The notes: generated by a model from the letters alone, not told the origin. A stretch of DNA of 64,000 nt from Streptomyces alanosinicus (GCF_014650595.1 NZ_BMVG01000004.1:430444-494443), one strand, 5' to 3'; positions 37,153-46,920 are shown, numbered from the stretch's first letter. Numbers and translations are program-made.

Positions 37153-37992
37153 TCAGAAGCCGTAGCCCATCCGGCGCGACAGCTCGGCGCCGGCCGCCAC
37201 CGTCCGCTTCGCCACCTCCGGCAGCCGGTCGGAATTCAGCCGGTACACCGGCCCCGAGACACTGATCGCGGCGATCACCTTGCCGTCGTGCGAGCGCACC
37301 GGTGCCGCGACGGCGGCGAGCCCCAGCTCCAGCTCCTCGGCCGTGACGCCGTAGCCCTGCTCGACCACGGCCTCCAGCTCCGCGCGCAGCATTCCCGCAC
37401 CGGTGATCGTACGGTCCGTGAACCGCGGCAGCGTGCGCGCCAGCAGGCCCTCGCGCAGGGTGGGCGGCATGTGCGCGAGGAGTACCTTGCCGCTGGAGGT
37501 GGCGTGCAGCGGGGTGCGCCTGCCCAGCCAGTTCTGCGCGGTGACCGAGGCCGTGCCGCGGGCCTGCATGATGTTGACCGCCGCGTCGTCGTCGAGCACG
37601 GCGATGTTCACCGTCTCGCCCAGCTCGTCGGCGACCTCCCGGCAGACCGGGACGCCCTCCTGGGAGATGTCCAGCCGCACTGCCGCCGCCCCCGCGAGGC
37701 GGAGCACGCCGGCCCCCAGGTAGTACTTGCCGCGGTCCTTCGCCTGGGCCACCAGGCCGCGGTTCTCCAGGACGCCGAGCAGCCGGAACGCCGTGGACTT
37801 GTGCACGTCCAGCTCCTCGGCGAGCTCGGTGACGCCCGCCTCGCCGTGACGGGCGAGGATCTCCAGCACGCTCACGGCGCGGTCCACCGACTGCACCGCG
37901 CTGGCCGCGCCGCGGCCGTTCTGCCTCTCCGGGGTCCTTGGGGTCGCCGTGGTCTCCTCGTTGCGGTCAGACTGCTTCTGCGTGCGGGTCAT
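37153..37992 (-). CDS. IclR-family transcriptional regulator
   Basis: A 279-residue regulator. A charged N-terminal ~35 residues precede the IclR wHTH (VDRAVSVLEILARHGEAGVTELAEELDVHKSTAFRLLGVLE) and the GAF-like effector domain (ATSSGKVLLAHMPP, AAVAAPVRSHDGKVIAAISVSGP). It sits between the catabolic operon and the divergent ferredoxin/reductase genes, with similar putative operators facing both. A repressor or activator of betaine catabolism is therefore likely, though which compound it senses is not visible. Confidence 0.92.
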   Translation of the reverse strand: MTRTQKQSDRNEETTATPRTPERQNGRGAASAVQSVDRAVSVLEILARHGEAGVTELAEELDVHKSTAFRLLGVLENRGLVAQAKDRGKYYLGAGVLRLAGAAAVRLDISQEGVPVCREVADELGETVNIAVLDDDAAVNIMQARGTASVTAQNWLGRRTPLHATSSGKVLLAHMPPTLREGLLARTLPRFTDRTITGAGMLRAELEAVVEQGYGVTAEELELGLAAVAAPVRSHDGKVIAAISVSGPVYRLNSDRLPEVAKRTVAAGAELSRRMGYGF

Positions 37993-38319
37993 GGCTCAAC
38001 TCTCACCACCTGTGGGCCCGGTTCGGGCCGCATCTGCGGGAAGCCCTTGACGCGACGGCCGTCCCGCCCGGATTCTGTTGCGCATAGCGCTTGCTCGTGC
38101 GCTATACGAAACTTCATGTTACCGAAGCGTCCGGATCCCGGAAGGGTGCCGGACGACCCGGACCGATCTCGGTCCGCGATTCCCCCACCGCTGTACCGGG
38201 CCGGACCCGGACCGCCGCAGGTCCGGACTCCCGTCCGTCATCACTGACGTCTGCATATATCCCTGACGCCTGCATCGAGCAGGTCCCGGACCGAGTGTCC
38301 CGGACCGAGAGGGGGGCCC
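37993..38319. promoter_or_regulatory. Divergent control region between the IclR and ferredoxin genes
   Basis: A 327-bp gene-free region. The main feature is GCATAGCGC (38082-38090) / GCGCTATAC (38099-38107), a 9-bp inverted repeat with one mismatch and an 8-bp spacer, extended by TTGC on the left and GAAAC on the right; IclR proteins bind such sites. Closer to the ferredoxin gene, CTGACG(T/C)CTGCAT occurs twice 19 bp apart (38244-38256, 38263-38275). Confidence 0.6.
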
Positions 38320-38643
38320 GTGATTCCCGTCTGCCGCCTCGAAGACCTCCCCGAGGGTGAGTCCGTCCGCGTCGAGGCCACACCGCCGATCGCCGTGTTC
38401 CGCACCGAGGACGGCGCTCTGTACGCCATCGACGACACCTGTACCCATCAGGACGCGTCCCTCTCCGAGGGCTGGCTGGAAGGCTGCCTGGTCGAATGCC
38501 CGCTGCACGCCGCGTCCTTCGACCTGCGCACCGGTGAGCCGACCTGCCTGCCGGCCCGCCGCCCCGTGCGCACCCATCGCGTCACCGTCGAGGACGGCGT
38601 CGTCCATGTCCACGTCGACGCGGAGGAGGGCACGGCAGCATGA
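38320..38643 (+). CDS. Rieske [2Fe-2S] ferredoxin
   Basis: A 107-residue ferredoxin of the oxygenase type. The cluster ligands are in CTHQD and, 16 residues on, CPLHAASF, giving the Cys-X-His / Cys-X2-His pattern. A GTG start with a purine-rich GAGAGGGGGG site upstream is used. It is followed by a FAD-dependent reductase. Together they form the electron chain of a three-component Rieske oxygenase, and the only oxygenase component in the window is at 32106-33236. Confidence 0.93.
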   Translation: MIPVCRLEDLPEGESVRVEATPPIAVFRTEDGALYAIDDTCTHQDASLSEGWLEGCLVECPLHAASFDLRTGEPTCLPARRPVRTHRVTVEDGVVHVHVDAEEGTAA

Positions 38644-38698
38644 ACACCGCCCCCGGCACCCGCTGCCGCCACGCCGCCCACGCCAGGAGCCGTGTCGT

Positions 38699-39886
38699 AT
38701 GAGCTCCGTGACCATCGTCGGCGCCTCCCTCTCCGGGCTCTACGCCGCCCGGGAACTGCGCGCCCAGGGCTTCGACGGCCGCCTCGTGATCGTCGGCGAG
38801 GAACCTCACCGCCCCTACGACCGGCCTCCCCTCTCCAAGGACTTCCTCACCGGCCGCGCCGGCGAGGAGCAACTCGCCCTCACCGACGCCGAGGACGTCG
38901 CCGGGCTCGACGCCGAGTGGCTGCTCGGCGTCCGCGCCCGCGGGCTCGACACCCGCGGCCGCGCGGTCCTGCTCGACAACGGCCGTACGGTCGTGACCGA
39001 CGGCGTCGTCATCGCCACCGGCGCCACCGCCCGCAGACTCCCCGGCGAGAGTCTCGCCGGCGTCCACACCCTGCGCACCCTGGACGACGCCCGTGCCCTG
39101 CGCGCCGACCTCGTCCGGGGCGCCCGCCGTGTCGTCGTCATCGGCGGCGGCTTCATCGGCGCCGAGACCGCGTCCTCGTGCGCCGGGCTCGGCCACGCGG
39201 TCACCGTCGTCGAGGCCGCACCGCTGCCGCTGCTGCCCCAACTCGGCCCGGAGATGGCCGCCGTCTGCGCCGCCCTGCACCGGCGCCGCGGGGTGGAGCT
39301 GATCACCGGAACCGGGGTGACCGGGCTGCACGGCACCGCCACCGTGACCCGTGTCTCTCTCACTGACGGCCGTACGCTCCCCGCCGACACCGTGATCGTC
39401 GGTATCGGTGCCTCTCCTGCCACCTCCTGGCTGGCGGGTTCGACGCTCGCCCTGCAGGACGGCGTGCTGTGCGACGACGGCTGTGTGACGGCCCTGCCGC
39501 AGGTGGTCGCGGTCGGCGACGTCGCCCGCGTCGGCGGCAGCCGGGCCGAGCACTGGACCTCCGCCACCGAACAACCCCGTGTCGCCGTCACCAATCTGCT
39601 CGCCGGCCGCACCCTCGCAACGGTCCGCAGCATGCCGTACTTCTGGTCCGACCAGTACGGCTCCCGCATCCAGTTCGCGGGCCGGCACCGCGAGGGCGAC
39701 GCCGTCCAACTCACCGAGGGCGAGTGCGGCGCCGACGGCCCCGACGAGGCCGGTTTCCTCGCCCGCTACGAACGGGAGGGCCGTACCGTCGCCGTACTCG
39801 GAGTCGACCGGCCCCGCGCCTTCATGCGGGCCAGGCGCGCACTCCAGCGAGAGGAAGGGGAACGCGCCGTACCCGCCGCGCTGTGA
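38699..39886 (+). CDS. FAD-dependent ferredoxin reductase of a Rieske oxygenase system
   Basis: A 395-residue reductase of the BphA4/ThcD type that passes electrons from NAD(P)H to the ferredoxin. Seen: FAD motif VTIVGASLSGLYAARELR, the NAD motif VVVIGGGFIGAETASSCAGLG, VGIGASPATSWL, and the second FAD motif VVAVGDVARV. A C-terminal reductase domain (PYFWSDQYGSRIQFAGRH) completes the fold. The ATG is 55 bp after the ferredoxin stop, with AGGAGCC before it. In the first FAD motif the third Gly position reads SLSG, within the family's variation. Confidence 0.93.
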   Translation: MSSVTIVGASLSGLYAARELRAQGFDGRLVIVGEEPHRPYDRPPLSKDFLTGRAGEEQLALTDAEDVAGLDAEWLLGVRARGLDTRGRAVLLDNGRTVVTDGVVIATGATARRLPGESLAGVHTLRTLDDARALRADLVRGARRVVVIGGGFIGAETASSCAGLGHAVTVVEAAPLPLLPQLGPEMAAVCAALHRRRGVELITGTGVTGLHGTATVTRVSLTDGRTLPADTVIVGIGASPATSWLAGSTLALQDGVLCDDGCVTALPQVVAVGDVARVGGSRAEHWTSATEQPRVAVTNLLAGRTLATVRSMPYFWSDQYGSRIQFAGRHREGDAVQLTEGECGADGPDEAGFLARYEREGRTVAVLGVDRPRAFMRARRALQREEGERAVPAAL

Positions 39887-39929
39887 CGGCGGCACGGTGT
39901 GAGGCGGTGGCGGACCCGCCCGCCCCGGC

Positions 39930-40406
39930 TCAGAGGTGGGACAGCTGCCCGGTGCCGCTCTGCCGGGGTATCCGCTCCTGCTCGCGCAGGCCTGCCCGCT
40001 GTTCGCGCCGACGGGCCCGCCGTTCGCGGCGCAGCGCGCGGGCCGTGCTGCTCGGTTCGGAGACCACGCCGTACCGCTGGTTCCACACCTGGCGGGTCAC
40101 CCAGACGTCGACCACGGCCCAGGTGGCCACCACGGTGCTGGCCACACTGCTGATCACCATGGGGAACGCCGCCCAGGACTCCGCCATCGTGCACAGGAAC
40201 GCCACCATCGCCTGGATCAGCGTCACCGAGATGATCAGGACCGCCCGCACCGCCGCCGTACGCACCGGATCCGGCATCGGGTGCCGTTTGGCAGGCTCCT
40301 CCACCCACAACGGCCGGTAGCTCTGCTCCGGGCCCCGTCGCGCCGCCGGGCGTCCCGCCCCGCTCTCCTCGGGCGCTTCGCGCCGCTCCGCCGTCCCCAT
40401 CACCAT
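39930..40406 (-). CDS. Conserved membrane protein of unknown function
   Basis: A 158-residue protein. A charged N-terminal ~48 residues precede two hydrophobic segments (about residues 50-72, AAVRAVLIISVTLIQAMVAFLC, and 78-100) and a very basic C-terminal tail (RRERRARRREQRAGLREQER). The start has GGGGAGGAC upstream. It is convergent with the reductase gene (43 bp gap). The function is not recognised; the basic tail could contact nucleic acid or membrane lipids. Confidence 0.65.
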   Translation of the reverse strand: MVMGTAERREAPEESGAGRPAARRGPEQSYRPLWVEEPAKRHPMPDPVRTAAVRAVLIISVTLIQAMVAFLCTMAESWAAFPMVISSVASTVVATWAVVDVWVTRQVWNQRYGVVSEPSSTARALRRERRARRREQRAGLREQERIPRQSGTGQLSHL

Positions 40407-40820
40407 GTCCTCCCCACCACCGGCGGACCGCTCGCCCCCGGCGTCCCAAGACTCCGACTCCCCAGTGGCTGCCCGGCTTGCGCCGGTTTACGCCGCCAGG
40501 GTGCGGGATGCGGCACCTGTGGCCCATTCCGCCCCCATTTCCCGTAGAGAAGGACGAACGGGATCGGCTGAAGATTCCCCACTTACGAAAAAATCCAGCC
40601 AACCGCCCGGCCACGACATCGCGGTCCAGGCCGGGCGCGCCCACCGGATCGCGGTGGCAATCTCCCGCAATGCCCGGACAACTCGTCACGTCTTGCCGCC
40701 GGAGCGGAAGTTCACCCTCCGGACAAGTCTTCGAGTTATCTGTGAGGCGGTAGTAGGCTCGCGCCGTTTGTTGACGCACATGTACACCCCCGGCCGGCGG
40801 GGGTCGAGCTGGGGGAGGCC
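40407..40820. promoter_or_regulatory. Divergent intergenic region upstream of the conservon
   Basis: About 414 bp without a gene, between a minus-strand membrane protein and the conservon. A weak promoter-like pair TTCGAG (40730-40735), 18 bp, TAGGCT (40754-40759) lies 61 bp before the kinase start. Otherwise I see only moderately A+T-richer sequence around 40520-40620 and no clear operator. Confidence 0.35.
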
Positions 40821-43673
40821 ATGCGCTTTCGCGGGAAGTCGATCCGCCGGAAGATCGTGGCGCTGCTTCTCGTGCCGCTGGTGTCCCTGACCGCCATCTG
40901 GGGCTTCGCAACGGTACTCACAGGGCGCGAGGTCGCCCGGCTGTTCCATGTGACGGACGTCAAGAAGGACATCGGCTACCCCGCCGAGGACACCGTCCGG
41001 GTGCTGCAGCAGGAGCGCCGCCAGACCCTCGTCTACCTCGCCGACCCGCGCGCCGCCGACGCCCTCTCCGCGCTGCAGCGCACCCGCACCGCCACCGACG
41101 AGGCGATCGCCAAGATCCGGAAGAACGCCGGGGACCACGACCTCCTCGACGGCATGGGTACGAGCGGCGGCGAGCGCCTCGCCGCCGTCCTGGACGCCTT
41201 CGACGGGCTCGACGCCCTGCGTCGCAGTGTCGAGCAGGGCACGGTCACCCGCGCCCAGGCCTTCGACCTCTACAACCGCCTGGTCGACCCCTGCTTCACG
41301 CTGCTCACCGCCCTCGAAGGCATCGACGACGTCCAGCTGGACGCCCAGGCCCGCGCGATGGTCAACATCAGCCGCGCCCGCGAACTGCTCTCCCGCGAGG
41401 ACGCCCTGCTCGGCTCCTCCCTCGTCGTCGGCACCCTCACCCGGGCCGAGACCCGCGACATCTCCGACCTCGTCGCCCAGCGCACCGTCCTGTACGACGT
41501 CAGCCTGCCGCTGCTGCCCTCCGCCGAGCGCGATCGCTACCAACGCTTCTGGAAGAACGCCGGCACCGCTCCGCTGCGCACCGCCGAGAACACCGTCATC
41601 GGCACCGGCTCCGGGACCCCGCCCGGTGTCACCGCGAAGAGCTGGGACACCGAGGCCGCGGGCGTCCTGGACGAACTCGGCACCCTCGACGACCACGCGG
41701 GCGACCGCTACCAGGACCGCACCCGCCCCGTGGCCCTCGGCGTCATCCTGCAGGCGGCCGTCGCGGGCCTGCTCGGTCTGCTCGCGCTCGTGTTCTCCCT
41801 CTTCCTGTCGGTCCGGATCGGCCGCACCCTCGTCCGCGACCTGCGCCAGCTGCGCCTGGACGCCCACGAGGCCTCCGGTGTCCGGCTGCCCAGCGTGATG
41901 CGCCGGCTCTCCGCAGGCGAAGAGGTCGACGTCGAGACCGAGGTGCCACGCCTGGAGTACGACAAGAACGAGATAGGCGAGGTCGGCCAGGCCCTCAACA
42001 CCCTCCAGCGCGCCGCCGTCGAAGCAGCCGTCAAGCAGGCCGAACTGCGCTCCGGAGTCTCCGAGGTCTTCGTCAACCTCGCCCGTCGAAGCCAGGTGCT
42101 GCTGCACAAACAGCTCACCCTGCTCGACACCATGGAACGCCGCACCGAGGACACCGACGAACTCGCCGACCTTTTCCGCCTGGACCACCTCACCACTCGT
42201 ATGCGCCGGCACGCCGAGGGCCTGGTGATCCTCTCCGGCGCCGCCCCCTCCCGGCAGTGGCGCCGCCCGGTGCAGCTGATGGACATCGTCCGCGCCGCCG
42301 TCGCCGAGGTCGAGGACTACGAACGCATCGAGGTCCGGCGCCTGCCCCGGGTCGCCGTCACCGGACCGGCCGTCGCCGACGTCACCCATCTCGTGGCCGA
42401 ACTCCTGGAGAACGCCACGGTCTTCTCGCCCCCGCACACCGCCGTCCAGGTGCTCGGCGAGCGGGTCGCCAACGGCTTCACACTGGAGATCCACGACCGC
42501 GGTCTCGGCATGACGGCCGAGGCACTCCTGGACGCCAACCTGCGCCTCGCCGAGACCCCCGAGTTCGAACTGTCCGACACCGACCGGCTCGGCCTGTTCG
42601 TGGTCAGCCGGCTCGCCCAGCGCCAGAACGTCCGGGTCTCCCTCCAGCCGTCGCCGTACGGCGGCACCACCGCCGTCGTCTTCATCCCCGACGCGCTGCT
42701 GAGCGACGACATACCGGACACCAACGGCCTCGGCTTCCGGCTCGACCGGGACCGCGGCGGGAAGGGCGCCGGGCAGGCGGCGGGCCGCGGCCTCGGACGG
42801 CCCGCGGGGCCGGTGCAGCTGCCCGGCCTGCCGACCTCGCTGCTGGACGGCCCGGTCGAACTGGAGGCGCCCGTCGACCTGGACGCCATCGACGACTTCC
42901 CCGGCGTCCTGGGCGAGGACGACAGCGAACGCGGCGGACTGTTCCGGCACCGCCGCTCCCTCTCCCGCGCCGACGACCCGGCGTCCTCCGCGTCCGACGA
43001 GGGCGTCTCCCGCGCCGAGACGGGTGCCCGGGGGCCCATACCCCTGCCGCGCCGCCAGCCCCCCAAACTGGTCAGCTCGCACGGCAAGCCCGTCACCGAC
43101 CAGCGCTCCGGCCGCGACGAGGACGACCAGCAGCCCTCCGCCGCCGACCACCGCCCCGACACCGGGTCACTGGCCCCGCTGCCCTCCCGCCGGCGCACCA
43201 CGGGCTCCCGCCGCCCCGCCGATCCCACCGACCGGGTCGAGACGGGCGGCACGGCGGCTCCCGCCGACGGCGCCGACGCCCCGTCCGGCGCTCCCGCGTT
43301 GCCCCGCCGCGCCCGCCCCGGGACACCCGCCGGGAATCGGCCGGGCATCCCGGCGCAGGGCGACGGCGGCACGGCGGAGCCCACCGGCGGCGAGTCCCGT
43401 CCGCGCGGGGAAGCGGCTCGGATCGCCGGCGAGTCCGCCCGGTCCGGCCTGCCCCGGCGGGTACGGCAGGCCAGCCTGGCCCCGCAGCTCAAGCAGGGCC
43501 CCGCGCGAGCCGCGGAACCCGTGGCGGGGCCCCCGGACCGCGACGCCGACGAGGTCCGTAGCAGGATGGCCTCACTCCAGCGCGGCTGGCAGCGCGGCCG
43601 CCGGGAGAACGCCGCGGGCGAGGGCGTGCAGAACGGCTCAGCACAAGGAACGACTAAGGGGGACGGTCGATGA
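40821..43673 (+). CDS. cvnA: Conservon sensor kinase CvnA (nitrate/nitrite-sensing domain)
   Basis: A 950-residue membrane histidine-kinase-like protein. Order: TM1 (about residues 12-33), an extracytoplasmic NIT domain (about 40-300), TM2 (about 308-335), a HAMP-like linker, then a HATPase_c domain with the N box LLENATVFSPP (about 527) and the G box DRGLGM and DTDRLGLFVVSRLAQR. The last ~300 residues are disordered, Pro/Arg/Gly-rich. A conventional HisKA phospho-acceptor is not obvious. In Streptomyces conservons the A protein forms a membrane complex with CvnB-D, resembling eukaryotic GPCR-type signalling. It overlaps cvnB by 4 nt (ATGA). Confidence 0.93.
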   Translation: MRFRGKSIRRKIVALLLVPLVSLTAIWGFATVLTGREVARLFHVTDVKKDIGYPAEDTVRVLQQERRQTLVYLADPRAADALSALQRTRTATDEAIAKIRKNAGDHDLLDGMGTSGGERLAAVLDAFDGLDALRRSVEQGTVTRAQAFDLYNRLVDPCFTLLTALEGIDDVQLDAQARAMVNISRARELLSREDALLGSSLVVGTLTRAETRDISDLVAQRTVLYDVSLPLLPSAERDRYQRFWKNAGTAPLRTAENTVIGTGSGTPPGVTAKSWDTEAAGVLDELGTLDDHAGDRYQDRTRPVALGVILQAAVAGLLGLLALVFSLFLSVRIGRTLVRDLRQLRLDAHEASGVRLPSVMRRLSAGEEVDVETEVPRLEYDKNEIGEVGQALNTLQRAAVEAAVKQAELRSGVSEVFVNLARRSQVLLHKQLTLLDTMERRTEDTDELADLFRLDHLTTRMRRHAEGLVILSGAAPSRQWRRPVQLMDIVRAAVAEVEDYERIEVRRLPRVAVTGPAVADVTHLVAELLENATVFSPPHTAVQVLGERVANGFTLEIHDRGLGMTAEALLDANLRLAETPEFELSDTDRLGLFVVSRLAQRQNVRVSLQPSPYGGTTAVVFIPDALLSDDIPDTNGLGFRLDRDRGGKGAGQAAGRGLGRPAGPVQLPGLPTSLLDGPVELEAPVDLDAIDDFPGVLGEDDSERGGLFRHRRSLSRADDPASSASDEGVSRAETGARGPIPLPRRQPPKLVSSHGKPVTDQRSGRDEDDQQPSAADHRPDTGSLAPLPSRRRTTGSRRPADPTDRVETGGTAAPADGADAPSGAPALPRRARPGTPAGNRPGIPAQGDGGTAEPTGGESRPRGEAARIAGESARSGLPRRVRQASLAPQLKQGPARAAEPVAGPPDRDADEVRSRMASLQRGWQRGRRENAAGEGVQNGSAQGTTKGDGR

Positions 43674-44104
43674 CCGCACCGAAGGCGACCGGCCACACGG
43701 AAGTGAACAAGGGGGAGCTGAACTGGCTCCTGGACGATCTGGTCGACCGGGTCGCCAGCATCCGCAAGGCCGTCGTCCTGTCCGGCGACGGCCTGCCGAC
43801 GGGTGTGTCCAAGGACCTGTCCAGGGAGGACAGCGAGCATCTGGCCGCCGTCGCGTCGGGCTTCCACAGCCTCGCCAAGGGAGTGGGCCGCCACTTCGAC
43901 GCGGGCGGTGTCCGGCAGACGGTGGTGGAGCTGGACGACGCCTTCCTGTTCGTCACCGCCGCGGGGGACGGCAGCTGTCTCGCCGTCCTGTCCGACGCCG
44001 ACTCCGACGTCGGACAGGTCGCCTACGAGATGACGCTCCTCGTCAAGCGGGTCGGCGTGCATCTGGGCAGCGCCCCGCGCACCGATCTGCCCGCAGGCGG
44101 GTAG
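43670..44104 (+). CDS. cvnB: Conservon protein CvnB (roadblock/LC7)
   Basis: A 144-residue roadblock/LC7-domain protein (ELNWLLDDLVDRVASIRKAVVLSGDGLPTGVS, RHFDAGGVRQTVVELDDAFLFV). Roadblock proteins regulate small GTPases; in conservons CvnB works with the GTPase CvnD. It overlaps cvnA by 4 nt and precedes cvnC by 9 bp. Confidence 0.96.
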   Translation: MTAPKATGHTEVNKGELNWLLDDLVDRVASIRKAVVLSGDGLPTGVSKDLSREDSEHLAAVASGFHSLAKGVGRHFDAGGVRQTVVELDDAFLFVTAAGDGSCLAVLSDADSDVGQVAYEMTLLVKRVGVHLGSAPRTDLPAGG

Positions 44105-44113
44105 TGGGATGAC

Positions 44114-44509
44114 ATGAGCGAAGACGGCCAGGCAAGAAACCACTGGTTCGACGACGAGGCCGGACCGGTCGTCCGTCCGTACGCCATGACGCGTGGCCGC
44201 ACCACGAGCCCGGCCCAGCACCGGCTCGACCTGATCGCGGTGGTCGTCACGGAACCGGACGCGGGCGACCCGGAGTCGGATCCGGGCCTGTCGCCGGAGC
44301 ATGTGGAGATCGTCGGGCTCTGTCGCGGCGCACCGCAGTCGGTCGCCGAACTCGCCGCCGAGCTCACCCTGCCGATCGGTGTGGTGCGCGTCCTCATCGG
44401 TGACCTCGTGCACGCGAAACTCGTCCACGTCACGCGTCCGGTGCCGCCGGCCGAACTGCCGGACGAGAGCATTCTGCGTGACGTGATCAACGGCCTCCGG
44501 GCGCTGTGA
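44114..44509 (+). CDS. cvnC: Conservon protein CvnC (DUF742)
   Basis: A 131-residue DUF742 protein. The N-terminus WFDDEAGPVVRPYAMTRGRT is the family's signature, and a winged-helix-like region follows (VEIVGLCRGAPQSVAELAAEL, VRVLIGDLVHAKLV). It is the conserved third gene of a conservon, with an unknown biochemical role, probably an adaptor between kinase and GTPase. Confidence 0.95.
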   Translation: MSEDGQARNHWFDDEAGPVVRPYAMTRGRTTSPAQHRLDLIAVVVTEPDAGDPESDPGLSPEHVEIVGLCRGAPQSVAELAAELTLPIGVVRVLIGDLVHAKLVHVTRPVPPAELPDESILRDVINGLRAL

Positions 44510-44665
44510 CGGACGCGCGAGGCGCTGTCACGGACGCGCGAGGGCCGCGCTGCGGGAGGACAGCGCCGCCGGACGGCGGCACTGATGTGACAGGCCGGCA
44601 GCGAAAAACCCGGCGGCGGCCATGGCCGGCCGTCGCCCGACCCCATCAAGCAGGAGAAGAGACCG

Positions 44666-45271
44666 ATGATCTTCGGGCGTTCTGAGCGCGGCAAGCCCCC
44701 GGTCGAGCCCGTCACGCTCAAGATCCTCGTGGCCGGCGGCTTCGGCGTGGGCAAGACGACCCTCGTCGGCGCGGTCAGCGAGATCAGGCCGCTGCGCACC
44801 GAGGAACAGCTCTCCGAGACCGGGCGCCCGGTCGACGACACTAGCGGTGTGGAGAGCAAGAGCACCACCACCGTGGCCATGGACTTCGGCCGTATCACCC
44901 TGCGCGAGGACCTGGTGCTCTACCTCTTCGGCACGCCGGGGCAGGAGCGGTTCTGGTTCATGTGGGACGAGCTGTCCGAGGGCGCGCTCGGCGCCGTCGT
45001 CCTCGCGGACACACGCCGGCTGGAGGACTGCTTCGCCGCCGTCGACTACTTCGAGCGGCGTTCCATCCCCTTCCTGGTCAGTGTCAACTGCTTCGAGGGT
45101 GCGGACCGTTACCCGGCCGAGGCCGTCCGCCAGGCCCTCGACCTGGACGACGGCGTACCCGTCGTGCTGTGCGACGCCCGCGAGCGGGGCTCGGTCAAGG
45201 AGGTGCTCATCGGGCTGGTGCGGCACGCGATGGACCACGCGGCGGACCGCCGCGAGGCCGCCCTCAACTGA
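44666..45271 (+). CDS. cvnD: Conservon GTPase CvnD
   Basis: A 201-residue Ras-like GTPase. Walker A/G1 is GGFGVGKTTLVG, G3 is FGTPGQERF, and in the G4 position NCFEGAD replaces NKxD, which is usual for this MglA/conservon-type group. It completes the cvnABCD set. It is separated from cvnC by 156 bp containing a repeated CGGACGCGCGAGG; transcription may continue through. A strong terminator follows. No conservon-linked cytochrome P450 gene is present. Confidence 0.95.
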   Translation: MIFGRSERGKPPVEPVTLKILVAGGFGVGKTTLVGAVSEIRPLRTEEQLSETGRPVDDTSGVESKSTTTVAMDFGRITLREDLVLYLFGTPGQERFWFMWDELSEGALGAVVLADTRRLEDCFAAVDYFERRSIPFLVSVNCFEGADRYPAEAVRQALDLDDGVPVVLCDARERGSVKEVLIGLVRHAMDHAADRREAALN

Positions 45272-45298
45272 CCTACGGGCCTCGACCGACCCACGGGG

Positions 45299-45336
45299 CA
45301 CGGCCCGTACCCCCGCCGACCGGGGTACGGGCCGTG
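45299..45336. terminator. Bidirectional terminator between cvnD and glpK
   Basis: A perfect 15-bp stem (45299-45313 with 45322-45336) and an 8-nt loop lies between the convergent cvnD and glpK genes, 28 bp after the cvnD stop. Confidence 0.88.
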
Positions 45337-45389
45337 GTCCGGTGAGGAGCGTTCACGCGCGCGTGCGGCGACTTTTCCGCCCGCCTCCG

Positions 45390-46910
45390 CTACGCGCCGT
45401 CTTCCTCCTGCCAGCCGAAGCTCTTCTCGACGGCCTTGCGCCAGTTGCGGTACTCGCGGTCGCGTACCGACGCCTCCATCGCCGGAGCCCACTCCGCGTC
45501 CCGCTGCCAGTGCGACTTCAGCTCGTCCAGGTCGTTCCACACCCCCGTCGCCAGACCCGCCGCGTAGGCCGCGCCCAGACAGGTCGTCTCCGACACCCGC
45601 GGCCGGATCACCGGCACGCCGAGGACGTCCGCCTGGTGCTGCATGAGCAGGTTGTTCTTCGTCATTCCGCCGTCGACCTTCAAGGTGGAGATACGGACCC
45701 CGGAGTCCTGATACATGGCGTCCACGACTTCCCGGGTCTGCCAGCTCGTCGCCTCCAGGACCGCGCGCGCGAGATGGGCCTTCGTGACGTACCGGGTGAG
45801 GCCGGTGACGACACCGCGCGCGTCGGCCCGCCAGTAGGGCGCGAACAGCCCGGAGAACGCGGGCACGATGTAGGCGCCGCCGTTGTCCTCGACGCTCGCC
45901 GCCAGCGTCTCGATCTCGTCGGCGCTGCGGATGATGCCGAGCTGGTCGCGGAACCACTGGACCAGCGCGCCCGTTATCGCTATGGACCCCTCCAGGCAGT
46001 ACACCGGCGCCTCAGCGCCGATCTTGTAGCCCATCGTCGTCAGCAGCCCGCTCTTGGACGGCACCGGCCGGTTTCCGGTGTTCAGCAGCAGGAAACTGCC
46101 GGTGCCGTAGGTGTTCTTCGCGGTGCCGACGTCGTAGCAGGCCTGCCCGAAGACGGCGGCCTGCTGGTCCCCCAGCGCGGAGGCCACGGGCACCCCGGCG
46201 AGCTGCCCGACCGCCGTGCCGTACACCTCGGCGGAGGACCTGATCTCCGGCAGGACCGCCTGGGGCACGTTCATGGCGGAGAGGATGGCGGGATCCCACT
46301 GGAGGGTCTCCAGGTCCATGAGCATCGTGCGGCCGGCGTTCGTGACGTCGGTGACATGCCGGCCGCCGTCGGGGCCGCCGGTGAGGTTCCAGATCAGCCA
46401 GGAGTCGATGGTGCCGAAGGCGATCTCGCCGCGTTCGGCCCGCTCCCGCAGGCCGGGCACATGGTCGAGCAGCCAGGCCGCCTTGGGTCCGGAGAAGTAG
46501 CTGGCGAGCGGCAGCCCCGTCTGCTCGCGGAACCGGTCCTGGCCGTCCGCGCCGCCCAGTTCGGTGCAGAGCGCGGCGGTACGGGTGTCCTGCCAGACGA
46601 TCGCGTTGTGCACGGGCTTGCCGGTGGCGCGGTCCCACAGGACCGTCGTCTCCCGCTGGTTGGTGATGCCGAGCGCACTGAGCTGGTCGGCGCGCAGTCC
46701 GGCCTTGGCGAGCGCTCCGGCCACCACGGCCTGCACCTTGGACCAGATCTCGGTCGCGTCGTGCTCCACCCAGCCCGGTTTGGGGAAGATCTGGCGGTGC
46801 TCGCGCTGGTCGATGGCGACGATCGCGCCGCTGTGGTCGAAGACGATGCAGCGGCTGGACGTGGTGCCCTGGTCGATGGCGGCGACATAGGTGTCGGCGG
46901 TGTCCGTCAT
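45390..46910 (-). CDS. glpK: Glycerol kinase
   Basis: A 506-residue FGGY-family kinase that phosphorylates glycerol to glycerol-3-phosphate. Seen: phosphate-binding [38 protein letters not shown] substrate region, [21 protein letters not shown] and the second signature [17 protein letters not shown]. Full length. It lies downstream of glpF on the same strand, with a block of tandem repeats in between; a weak AGGGA ribosome site precedes the ATG. Neither glycerol-3-phosphate dehydrogenase nor a GylR regulator is adjacent. Confidence 0.97.
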   Translation of the reverse strand: MTDTADTYVAAIDQGTTSSRCIVFDHSGAIVAIDQREHRQIFPKPGWVEHDATEIWSKVQAVVAGALAKAGLRADQLSALGITNQRETTVLWDRATGKPVHNAIVWQDTRTAALCTELGGADGQDRFREQTGLPLASYFSGPKAAWLLDHVPGLRERAERGEIAFGTIDSWLIWNLTGGPDGGRHVTDVTNAGRTMLMDLETLQWDPAILSAMNVPQAVLPEIRSSAEVYGTAVGQLAGVPVASALGDQQAAVFGQACYDVGTAKNTYGTGSFLLLNTGNRPVPSKSGLLTTMGYKIGAEAPVYCLEGSIAITGALVQWFRDQLGIIRSADEIETLAASVEDNGGAYIVPAFSGLFAPYWRADARGVVTGLTRYVTKAHLARAVLEATSWQTREVVDAMYQDSGVRISTLKVDGGMTKNNLLMQHQADVLGVPVIRPRVSETTCLGAAYAAGLATGVWNDLDELKSHWQRDAEWAPAMEASVRDREYRNWRKAVEKSFGWQEEDGA

Positions 46911-46920
46911 GGCTGTCCCT

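Noticed and set aside
40686..43151. An 821-codon minus-strand open frame opposite cvnA
   Set aside because: Gly/Val/Asp-rich low-complexity product; the plus-strand frame carries clear kinase domains.
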